From positions 1 to 14,509 of the forward strand of contig JACMJO010000287.1 of the NCBI GenBank assembly GCA_014380605.1: a stretch of 14,509 nt of DNA. The letters run 5' to 3'. The stretch comes from Fimbriimonadaceae bacterium (lineage in GTDB: Bacteria > Armatimonadota > Fimbriimonadia > Fimbriimonadales > Fimbriimonadaceae). Positions 6,819 through 12,662 of the stretch are shown here, piece after piece (position 1 is the stretch's first letter; the number at the start of each line of letters is the position of its first letter). The notes beneath the pieces are model-generated. The model saw only the letters and a list, made by a program, of their open reading frames with translations, made no database searches and was not told where the DNA came from. Both the position numbers and the translations under genes were made by a program.

Positions 6819-8238
6819 CAATGGCCTGAACCAAGCTTCCTAGGATCCTGACCGCTTCTTCAATCGATGCAGGATCCTGGGTGCCGAAACTCAATCGCAT
6901 GAATCGATCTTGATCGGGACGATCTGTGAACATTCGGCCGGGAGAAAAGGCAACTCCTCGCTCCAATGCCTGGATGTACAGATCGCCGTAGTAATTGCCC
7001 TCCGGCATTTCAATCCAGGTCGAGAATCCACCTTGGGGCTGGGTCCACTTGACGCCGGTGGGCATGTGCATCCTGAGTGAAGACATCATGCGATCTCTCC
7101 GGGAGCGATAGCGGGGGATGACTCGCTCTAAGTGAGCCTTGTGAAGGCCTCGCTCGATGAAGTTGGCCAAGGCGATTTGGATGAATTGAACGCCAGAGTG
7201 TTGTTCGCTCTGCATCCTTGTCTCGATCTGCCTTGCTTGGGGATGGGATAAGCGCATATAGCCGATTCTCAGTCCGGGCGAGAGAGAGCTTGAAAAATCG
7301 TCGATGAAGATGGTTTGACAATCGTCTTCAGCGTTGGACAGGGCTGGTGGGGCATCGCCATCGTAAGAAACCAGCGAAGTTGACGCGAGTTCGATAATCG
7401 CGCAGTCCAGGTCTCGGCACGTGTCCACGAGACGTTGACGTTCGGCAACGTTCATTTGCCAACCGGTCACTTGTCCAAAGTTGGGAGCGACGACAAGACC
7501 TTTGCACATGTCCTTTTGAACCGCCGATTTTAGCCGACCCAAATCCAGCTCGCTTTCAATTCTGGGTATGGGTAGGTAGCGATAACCGCGTTGGCCGAAC
7601 CAGGCTTTGGCGGCGAGAAACATGGGATCTTCGATAGCAACGGGTTCCTGGCTTGGCGCCAGTAAGCCCAGAGCGAGCGAAAGGGAGTGGGAGTTGCCGT
7701 TGGTGATGACGATCTGAGAGTCCGAGGTTTGAAGTCCTCGCGAGGTCAGTTGTTCGGCTACTGCCCGGCAAAGCTCGTGGGCTCCGGCGGGAGGCGCATA
7801 GTAGAAGATCCATGGCGAGCCTTTCCTAAGCTCGTAGCATTCGAGCAAGAATTCATCCGCTCGGAATAGCCAGGGATCGGGGACGTTGGAAGCAAGGGAT
7901 CGGAGGCCAGCTTCATCGCTTAGGGCCTCGAAGCGATTCATGGGGCCTTCGCCAAGGATTCGCCCCAGCATTTCGGTTGTGGCCTTTCGCTTGAATTCGC
8001 TCGCGACGAAGGTGCCACTTCCTGGCTTCGACTGGGTAAGGCCGCTGGAAGCCAACTCTTCATAGGCTTTGAAGACGGTCAATCGGTGCACGCCCAACTC
8101 TTTTGCCAATTCTCGAACGGACGGAAGACGCTGGCCGGGGCGTAGCTCGCCATCGAGAATCCCGGACCGCATGGATTCGGCAATCTGCCAGTGAAGCGCC
8201 TCGGGGCGGTTACGGTCGAAGGAACTCCAATCTCTCAT
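6811..8238 (-). CDS. MocR-type regulator (GntR wHTH plus degenerate aminotransferase domain)
   Basis: This is a 475-residue cytosolic transcription factor. Residues 10-80 form a GntR winged helix (HWQIAESMRSGIL, LPSVRELAKELGVHRLTVFKAYEEL, PGSGTFVA). The rest is a fold-type I aminotransferase domain (VITNGNSHSLSLALGLL, VAIEDPMF, RIGYMRLSHP, FMRLSFG). In normal MocR proteins this domain binds PLP as a sensor. Here the Schiff-base lysine of the SK(T/S)LxPG motif is Ser317 (FSSSLSPG). The usual D-x-Y that holds the cofactor ring is replaced by Leu284 and Ser286 (ELAS). All three fall at a constant offset of five from GabR D279, Y281 and K312. I chose the ATG at 8238; a GTG at 8262 would place the start between the two operator repeats. 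It is divergent from the small secreted protein gene and probably controls it and itself. Confidence 0.9.
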   Translation of the reverse strand: MRDWSSFDRNRPEALHWQIAESMRSGILDGELRPGQRLPSVRELAKELGVHRLTVFKAYEELASSGLTQSKPGSGTFVASEFKRKATTEMLGRILGEGPMNRFEALSDEAGLRSLASNVPDPWLFRADEFLLECYELRKGSPWIFYYAPPAGAHELCRAVAEQLTSRGLQTSDSQIVITNGNSHSLSLALGLLAPSQEPVAIEDPMFLAAKAWFGQRGYRYLPIPRIESELDLGRLKSAVQKDMCKGLVVAPNFGQVTGWQMNVAERQRLVDTCRDLDCAIIELASTSLVSYDGDAPPALSNAEDDCQTIFIDDFSSSLSPGLRIGYMRLSHPQARQIETRMQSEQHSGVQFIQIALANFIERGLHKAHLERVIPRYRSRRDRMMSSLRMHMPTGVKWTQPQGGFSTWIEMPEGNYYGDLYIQALERGVAFSPGRMFTDRPDQDRFMRLSFGTQDPASIEEAVRILGSLVQAIAS

Positions 8239-8245
8239 TTTAACT

Positions 8246-8280
8246 GTTCTATATGATTGCACGTAAGCGTTCTATTTGAT
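8246..8280. promoter_or_regulatory. 12-bp direct repeat, candidate MocR operator
   Basis: GTTCTATATGAT (8246-8257) and GTTCTATTTGAT (8269-8280) match at 11 of 12 positions with an 11-bp spacer, a 23-bp period (about two helical turns). MocR regulators such as GabR and PdxR are known to bind direct repeats in the divergent gap between themselves and their target. The right copy overlaps the -35 of the rightward promoter. The left copy lies 8 bp upstream of the regulator's ATG, over a TATAGA hexamer on the minus strand. The repeat is observed; its function is inferred. Confidence 0.55.
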
Positions 8281-8304
8281 CACAGGGAGAATGGAATGGA
8301 TAAT
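8276..8304 (+). promoter_or_regulatory. Promoter of the small secreted protein gene
   Basis: TTGATC (8276-8281) and GATAAT (8299-8304) are separated by exactly 17 bp, a good sigma-70 match (4/6 and 5/6). The predicted transcript starts about 20-25 nt before the ATG at 8334 and includes its Shine-Dalgarno sequence. The -35 overlaps the right copy of the direct repeat, so a bound regulator would interfere with polymerase. Confidence 0.5.
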
Positions 8305-8322
8305 GCATGTGCCCCCTGAGCC

Positions 8323-8327
8323 GGAGG
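8323..8327 (+). promoter_or_regulatory. Shine-Dalgarno site GGAGG fixing the start at 8334
   Basis: GGAGG lies 6 nt upstream of the ATG at 8334. It favours this start over an upstream ATG at 8307 or the internal ATG at 8343. Confidence 0.6.
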
Positions 8328-8333
8328 CCAGTT

Positions 8334-8906
8334 ATGCACCAAATGAAATCCGTTGCCCTCGCCCTAACCCTAATTGGGTGTTCCTTACCGATGTGTGAAG
8401 CATGCCAAGAATCCATCGCCCCTGAGAAGCATCTCGACTTTTGGGTCGGTGAGTGGAAAGTTGTCGACACAACCCCGAACGCGAAGAATCCGCCGGGAAC
8501 GAACAGCATCAAGAAGATCTACGGCGGCAAAGTCGTACACGAGAACTTCAAGATGGGTGCATTCGAGGGACAAAGCTGGTCGGTCTTCAACCCAAGGCTC
8601 AAGGTTTGGCAGCAGACTTGGGTCGATAACTCCGGCGGATACCTGGATATGACTAGCTTGAAGGCGGGCAATAACCTCGCGATCCAAACGATCAAAAAAG
8701 AGAAAGCGCCCATGAGCGCAAATCGGATGGTTTTCTCCGGCGTCAAGCCGAATTCCTTTACTTGGCGCTGGGAAGCAACCACCGACGGTGGGAAGACATG
8801 GAAGCTTTCCTGGCAACTGCAATACACGCGAAACAAACCTGCGGCCGACCTTTCCAAAGCGATCCTCAAGGCCACTGTTTTTCAGCAACGGCATAGTTGG
8901 TACTAG
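8334..8906 (+). CDS. Small secreted DUF1579-like protein
   Basis: This is a 190-residue exported protein of unknown function. The N-terminus MHQMKSVALALTLIGC looks like a short signal peptide, possibly lipoprotein (LIGC, Cys16). The body has the pattern of a common uncharacterised beta-barrel family: HLDFWVGEWKVVD, GTNSIKKIYGGKVVHENF, GQSWSVFNPRLKVWQQTWVD, SGGYLDM, and WEATTDGGKTWKLSWQLQY. These resemble DUF1579-type lipocalin-like proteins, but the assignment is by eye. The start is set by GGAGG at 8323-8327 and a promoter at 8276-8304. It is divergent from the MocR-type regulator, which suggests regulation through the 12-bp repeats. Its TAG stop overlaps the TAG stop of the convergent SDR-like gene in the four bases CTAG (8903-8906). 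Confidence 0.8.
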   Translation: MHQMKSVALALTLIGCSLPMCEACQESIAPEKHLDFWVGEWKVVDTTPNAKNPPGTNSIKKIYGGKVVHENFKMGAFEGQSWSVFNPRLKVWQQTWVDNSGGYLDMTSLKAGNNLAIQTIKKEKAPMSANRMVFSGVKPNSFTWRWEATTDGGKTWKLSWQLQYTRNKPAADLSKAILKATVFQQRHSWY

Positions 8907-9595
8907 GATGGAATTTCGCGGCGGTGAGTGAACTTGATCGTTTGCCCGCTTATCTCCGCCCTCTCCACGAGCACGCCGACATAGTCCCCAACGTCGGTAG
9001 AGGTCAAGGCTTCAGTATCTGCATTGGGATGAGATCGGGTTGCGATCGAGCTCATCATGCTAAGGAGGTTGATGCGGACTTGCTTCCCTTCCAATTCCTT
9101 CACAAAGACATTCTTCAGCATGACTTGAGCGGCTCCGGCAATCGAGACGGGTCCGGAGTTTGGGATCGGGATAAAACCGGATGCTCCATGGATGAAAACA
9201 TAGCTCGATCCGGGGCGGTCTTGCAGGTCGGACAAGAAGGCTTTTGCGACTAGAAAATGCGTCGTTAGCCTTTCTGCCATCACATCATTGAAAGTAGTGA
9301 GATCAAGGTCGATCAGCTTTGGACCGGACCACCACGAGCCTATGCTTGCCACTACTGAATCAAGCTCGAATCCAGAGGATTTCACCGCTTCCTTCAAGTC
9401 GGCGATCTGCGATTCTGAACCGATCTCTCCCACAACTAAGTGCAGATTCTCAGGATTACCAAGACGCTGTTTCAGAGAGTCGATCTTATCGGCGGATCGC
9501 GATTGCACCAAAACTCGATGTCCCCGGGATAAGAGTTGTTTTACGATTCCCTCGCCAACTTCGCCCGCGCCGCCGGCCACCAAGATCGTCTTCAT
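8903..9595 (-). CDS. SDR-family (Rossmann fold) protein lacking the catalytic Tyr and Lys
   Basis: This 230-residue cytosolic protein has a short-chain dehydrogenase fold. The nucleotide-binding N-terminus is MKTILVAGGAGEVGEGIVKQLLSRGHRVLVQSR, with a GGAGEVG glycine motif and Arg residues after strand 2 that suggest NADP(H). The position of the classical YxxxK active site reads VSIAG (V150, G154) instead of YSASK, and the helix-4 Asn is Arg (AERLTTHF). Ser139 remains in HGASG. It is therefore unlikely to be a classical oxidoreductase; an NAD(P)-binding, regulatory or epimerase-like role is possible. The start ATG has no Shine-Dalgarno sequence but has TAACAT 6 nt upstream. It is divergent from fabI, itself an SDR-fold enzyme, across 56 bp. 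Confidence 0.85.
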   Translation of the reverse strand: MKTILVAGGAGEVGEGIVKQLLSRGHRVLVQSRSADKIDSLKQRLGNPENLHLVVGEIGSESQIADLKEAVKSSGFELDSVVASIGSWWSGPKLIDLDLTTFNDVMAERLTTHFLVAKAFLSDLQDRPGSSYVFIHGASGFIPIPNSGPVSIAGAAQVMLKNVFVKELEGKQVRINLLSMMSSIATRSHPNADTEALTSTDVGDYVGVLVERAEISGQTIKFTHRREIPS

Positions 9596-9601
9596 GGCCC
9601 G

Positions 9602-9607
9602 ATGTTA
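9602..9607 (-). promoter_or_regulatory. -10-like element TAACAT, leaderless SDR-like gene
   Basis: TAACAT on the minus strand lies 6 nt upstream of the ATG at 9595, with no Shine-Dalgarno sequence between. It is the divergent partner of the fabI element at 9639. Confidence 0.3.
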
Positions 9608-9638
9608 TCCGCTTTCCCTCGCACTCTCCATTCCGGTG

Positions 9639-9644
9639 TAAAAT
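9639..9644 (+). promoter_or_regulatory. -10 element TAAAAT for leaderless fabI transcript
   Basis: TAAAAT (5/6 to consensus, preceded by TG) is followed by 7 nt and then the fabI ATG, so transcription should begin on or next to the start codon. No Shine-Dalgarno sequence and no good -35 are present. Confidence 0.45.
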
Positions 9645-9651
9645 CCGCGCC

Positions 9652-10416
9652 ATGCTTCTGGCAGGAAAGAAGGGCCTTGTCCTCAACGTCACGAATAAGA
9701 ACTCCATCGGGTGGGCGATCGCCGACCTTGCCAACCAACACGGGGCGACGGTTGGGATCGGAGCCCAGAATGAGCGGCTTCAAGAAGGAGTCAGTAAGCT
9801 GGTCGCGGATCGAGAAAGGTTTGATCCGTTTCTTATCGACTTTCTCAATGAGGAAGAGTTCGACCGGCTTGCCGAGCAGGTCAAGAAAACTTATGGCAAG
9901 CTGGACTTCATCGTCCATAGCGTTGGCTACGCGCCGAAGGAAGCCCTCACTGGCCGGTTCATCGACACGTCGCTCGAAGATTTTCAAGTCGCAATGAACG
10001 CGTCGGCATTCTCTCTCGTGAGGCTTTGTAGAGCCTTGGAGCCTTTGCTGAACGAAGATGCGAGCGTGATCACACTCAGCTACCTCGGCAGTTCTCGGGT
10101 CATGTACAGCTACAAGGTCATGGGACTGGCAAAAGCCGCCCTTGAATCGGCCGTCAGGTATCTGGCCGCAGACCTTGGCGAACGCGGAATCCGAGTAAAC
10201 ACGGTTTCGCCCGGCCCGGTAAACACAATCTCTGCTAGGGGTGTTTCAGGCCTAACGGACTTCATGAAGCATGTTCAAGATGTGGCCCCGCTTAAGCGAG
10301 AGTATGGGCAAAGCGAGTGTGCAGGTACGGCTGTGTTCCTCTTGAGCGATTTGAGCAAAGGCATCACTGGGCAACTCATCTACGTGGATTCCGGTTATAA
10401 CACCGTCGCCGTCTAA
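9652..10416 (+). CDS. fabI: Enoyl-[acyl-carrier-protein] reductase (FabI type)
   Basis: This enzyme reduces trans-2-enoyl-ACP with NAD(P)H, the last step of each fatty-acid elongation cycle, as a cytosolic tetramer. The 254-residue length is typical. It has FabI hallmarks rather than generic SDR ones: KKGLVLNVTNKNSIGWAIA at the N-terminus, FIVHSVGYAPKEALTGRF, and YLGSSRVMYSYKVMGLAKAALE. The last contains the FabI-specific Y-x6-K pair (Y154, K161, equivalent to E. coli Y156/K163) and the upstream Y144. Also present are RGIRVNTVSPGPVNT and GITGQLIYVDSGYNTV. The frame is open upstream to 9319, but that region is antisense to the SDR-like gene. The ATG at 9652 gives the normal FabI N-terminus and has TAAAAT 7 nt before it. 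The TAA stop is directly followed by the ATG of the formiminotransferase gene. Confidence 0.95.
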   Translation: MLLAGKKGLVLNVTNKNSIGWAIADLANQHGATVGIGAQNERLQEGVSKLVADRERFDPFLIDFLNEEEFDRLAEQVKKTYGKLDFIVHSVGYAPKEALTGRFIDTSLEDFQVAMNASAFSLVRLCRALEPLLNEDASVITLSYLGSSRVMYSYKVMGLAKAALESAVRYLAADLGERGIRVNTVSPGPVNTISARGVSGLTDFMKHVQDVAPLKREYGQSECAGTAVFLLSDLSKGITGQLIYVDSGYNTVAV

Positions 10417-11295
10417 ATGCGTCTACTCACGGTCCCGAATTGGTCGTTCGGACGCGAGAAGACGTTGGTGCGCCAATTCAAAGAGATTCTTTCGCACCCG
10501 TTAGTGACTTTGCACTACTGCGCCGCCGACGTGGACCATAACCGAACCGTAACTGCGTTCTCGGCGGAGGAGGATGTCCTTGCGGATAGGATTATGCGCC
10601 TAGCTATGGCGACGTTTGAGTCCATCGACTTGAATAAGCATATCGGCGTACACCCTAGAATTGGTGCCCTCGACGTCTGCCCAATCGTGATCGCCGAGCC
10701 TGACAGTAGGTCCAGGGAAGCGCAACTCATGACCGCGCTTGCCGTTGCCGAAAACCTTGCCGGGCATCTGTCCTCAGCTTTCGATCTTCCTATCTTCCTA
10801 TATGAGAGGTCTGAGCGGGGTCGTCATGAGGCAGACCTGCAATCCCTACGAAAGGGCGGTTTTGGGGCACTTCTGGACACGACAATTCGGCCTGATTTTG
10901 GTCCCGCGAAAGCTAACCCAAGGCTAGGGGTAACCGTGCTCGGCGTGCGAGACTTCCTTATCGCATTGAACGTCAACTTCGAAACCGAAGACGTCGAAGT
11001 TTCAAAAACGCTGGCAAAGCAAATCAGACAAAGCCGCGAAGAAGGCGACCCAAGATTCCTCGGAGTGAGGGCGATGGGATTGCCCCTTGCAAGCCGAGGC
11101 TTCACTCAGCTTAACTTGAACCTAACCTTGCCCGACTTGACCTCCGTTGATCCCATCATCGACTGGGTTTTTGAACAGGTGAGCCGAGTCGAAATCAAAA
11201 TTGCGGGAACCGAGCTAGTTGGCGTCATTCGAGACCAAGACGTCCCGACTGCTACTCATTTGCCAATAAAGCCTGCCCAAATCATCAAGACTTGA
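10417..11295 (+). CDS. Formiminotransferase-domain protein (glutamate formimidoyltransferase)
   Basis: This 292-residue cytosolic enzyme consists of the formiminotransferase domain only, without the cyclodeaminase of bifunctional FTCD. It is predicted to transfer a formimino (or formyl) group between glutamate and tetrahydrofolate, linking histidine breakdown or 5-formyl-THF recycling to the folate pool. Visible motifs are LLTVPNWSFGREK (family VPNxSEGR), ADVDHNRTV, HIGVHPRIGALDVCPIV with the catalytic His79 in HPR, FLYERSERGRHEADLQSLRKGGF, FGPAKANPRLGVTVLGVRDFLIALNVNF and AMGLPLASRGFTQLNLNLT. The Glu of SEGR is Phe. The ATG follows the fabI TAA with no gap and no Shine-Dalgarno sequence, so translation probably depends on ribosomes finishing fabI. 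No hut genes are in the window. Confidence 0.88.
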   Translation: MRLLTVPNWSFGREKTLVRQFKEILSHPLVTLHYCAADVDHNRTVTAFSAEEDVLADRIMRLAMATFESIDLNKHIGVHPRIGALDVCPIVIAEPDSRSREAQLMTALAVAENLAGHLSSAFDLPIFLYERSERGRHEADLQSLRKGGFGALLDTTIRPDFGPAKANPRLGVTVLGVRDFLIALNVNFETEDVEVSKTLAKQIRQSREEGDPRFLGVRAMGLPLASRGFTQLNLNLTLPDLTSVDPIIDWVFEQVSRVEIKIAGTELVGVIRDQDVPTATHLPIKPAQIIKT

Positions 11296-11303
11296 GCAGG
11301 CTT
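11269..11303. terminator. Candidate stem-loop between convergent genes
   Basis: AAGCCTGC (11269-11276) and GCAGGCTT (11296-11303) form a perfect 8-bp stem. Inside lies a second small palindrome, TCAAG-A-CTTGA (11285-11295). It spans the formiminotransferase stop codon, 14 bp from the convergent DUF1501 stop. Only a weak T-run follows on the minus strand (TTTATT) and none on the plus strand, so termination is uncertain. Confidence 0.35.
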
Positions 11304-11309
11304 GATCGC

Positions 11310-12530
11310 CTAGAAGATGGGCAAGTGTTGGAACTTCTGCCCGAGCACTACGCCCGAATCTCCACCGATCCATTGATCGAGGGTCGCTGCGTAGACGGAT
11401 CGAAAGTCGGTCTCGAACTTCAGATCGCCATTCACGAGTTCCTGCAAGTTTGGATTTGAGCCATGGAACCCGCCCTTCACGTTCTTGCCGATCAGCATCA
11501 TCGGACCAGCCGCCCCGTGGTCGGTGCCCTGGCTTCCGTTTTCTGCCACCCGGCGGCCAAACTCGGAGAAGACCAACACGATCACCTTGTCAGCTTTGCC
11601 ACAAGCTTCCATTTCCTTCTGAAAAGCGCCTACCGCATTGGAAAAGTTAGATATGAGGCGGGTATGGCTTTCGGCTTGTCGAGCGTGGGTGTCGAAGCCG
11701 CCTGTGCTGAAGTAAACGATTCTGGTTTGGGGCGAAGTAGCGACCAACTGCGAAATTTGTTTGAATCCATTGCCAAACGGATCGTTTGCGTAGGTTTGTT
11801 TCGGCGTGTACTTGGTGAGTTGGGAGGCCAATACATTCATGGCATCCAGCGCCGTCTTGTTCGCCCTCTGCACGACCGCCTCCAGAGAACCCGCCTTTGC
11901 GTCCATTCCCTGAATCTCACGGAGCATTCTCTCCGTGTCTGGGTCGCCGATCATATTTTGAATGTCGGCGAGGCTCGCAAAGCAGGGAACGCTTGCCGTT
12001 TTGCCGGCGAGCGCGAGCGGTTTGTCGGTTGACAGCCCAAGCGCGTACACCGGATTCGAAGCCAAGACCGTATCCATGTGTCGTCCGATCCAGCCGTAGC
12101 GCATCTTTCCGTCCGGCGACGCCGACTGCCAGATGTCCATGCTCTTGAAGTGGGAGCGATTAGGCTGTGGGTAGCCGACATTCTGGATGATGGCAACTTG
12201 GCCCTTTTTGAAGAGATCGGCAAGGGGAGCCATCCCCGGGTGCATGCCCATCTGATCAGAAATCTTGAGAACCTGCGCCTCGGGAATCCCTATGGTTGGC
12301 CGCATCTGGTAGTACAGCTTGTTGGCATAAGGAACGAACGTGTTCAGACCATCGTTGCCTCCACTGAGTTGGCAGACAACGAGGACTGTGTCCTTCGCCA
12401 GCCTGCCGCCTTTGCTCAGCTTCACCATGTCGGCTTCGGCGATCGTTGCCAGCCATCGAGGCGCAACGAGTCCCACCGCAATCATTCCACCTCGTTTGAT
12501 GGCATCTCTTCGGCTAATGAGGTCGCTCAT
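11310..12530 (-). CDS. Tat-exported DUF1501 family protein
   Basis: This 406-residue exported protein belongs to the DUF1501 family, which has an alkaline-phosphatase/sulfatase-like fold and is common in Planctomycetes, Proteobacteria and related phyla. Its function is not established. The N-terminus is a twin-arginine signal (SRRDAIKRGG, R7-R8, then a hydrophobic stretch to about residue 30). Family motifs include LVVCQLSGGNDGLNTFVPY, MGMHPGMAPLADLFKKGQVAIIQNVGYP, NRSHFKSMDIWQSA, YFSTGGFDTHA, VLVFSEFGRRVAENGSQGTDHGAAGPMMLIG and a C-terminal DFRSVYAATLDQWIG. The Asp/His-rich motifs (FDTHA, TDHG) are likely metal ligands. GGAAAGA lies 2 nt before the ATG, and a TTGGTT-17-TACCAT promoter lies upstream. 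The DUF1800 partner that often sits next to DUF1501 is not in this window. Confidence 0.92.
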   Translation of the reverse strand: MSDLISRRDAIKRGGMIAVGLVAPRWLATIAEADMVKLSKGGRLAKDTVLVVCQLSGGNDGLNTFVPYANKLYYQMRPTIGIPEAQVLKISDQMGMHPGMAPLADLFKKGQVAIIQNVGYPQPNRSHFKSMDIWQSASPDGKMRYGWIGRHMDTVLASNPVYALGLSTDKPLALAGKTASVPCFASLADIQNMIGDPDTERMLREIQGMDAKAGSLEAVVQRANKTALDAMNVLASQLTKYTPKQTYANDPFGNGFKQISQLVATSPQTRIVYFSTGGFDTHARQAESHTRLISNFSNAVGAFQKEMEACGKADKVIVLVFSEFGRRVAENGSQGTDHGAAGPMMLIGKNVKGGFHGSNPNLQELVNGDLKFETDFRSVYAATLDQWIGGDSGVVLGQKFQHLPIF

Positions 12531-12554
12531 ATTCTTTCCGTTCCTACTGTCCCT

Positions 12555-12583
12555 ATGGTAGCGTTTCTTTGATCGGGAACCAA
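12555..12583 (-). promoter_or_regulatory. Candidate promoter of the DUF1501 gene
   Basis: On the minus strand TTGGTT (12578-12583) and TACCAT (12555-12560) are separated by exactly 17 bp. The implied start leaves a leader of about 20 nt carrying GGAAAGA before the ATG at 12530. The -35 falls in the loop of the inverted repeat at 12570-12596. Confidence 0.35.
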
Positions 12584-12596
12584 GTAGCCCCGATCA
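12570..12596. repeat. 8-bp inverted repeat in a divergent promoter region, possible operator
   Basis: TGATCGGG (12570-12577) and CCCGATCA (12589-12596) are perfect complements separated by 11 bp, in the 132-bp gap between the divergent DUF1501 and NTF2-like genes. One arm fills part of the DUF1501 promoter spacer and the loop contains its -35. It could be an operator or an RNA hairpin; no plus-strand gene ends here, so a terminator is unlikely. Confidence 0.35.
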
Positions 12597-12650
12597 TTTT
12601 GTTCTTGCGTGCGTGTTGACGACGCGCTTTGATCCGAGTTCACTGGAAGG

Positions 12651-12656
12651 TACGAT
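12651..12656 (+). promoter_or_regulatory. -10-like element TACGAT, leaderless small membrane protein gene
   Basis: TACGAT lies 6 nt upstream of the ATG at 12663. A purine run GGAAGG (12645-12650) is 12 nt from the ATG, too far for a normal Shine-Dalgarno site. Confidence 0.25.
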
Positions 12657-12662
12657 CCTGCA

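Noticed and set aside
8331..8339. TTATGCACC as a second DnaA box
   Set aside because: It mismatches the consensus at two positions and overlaps the start codon of the secreted protein gene; no cluster of boxes is present.
9319..9651. Long upstream extension of the fabI frame
   Set aside because: It is antisense to the SDR-like gene; FabI similarity begins at MLLAGKKG (9652), and a -10 element sits just before that ATG.
11463..12032. 189-codon plus-strand open frame inside the DUF1501 gene
   Set aside because: It is fully antisense to a gene with clear family motifs, has no recognisable protein pattern, and is of the length expected from codon bias in the opposite strand.
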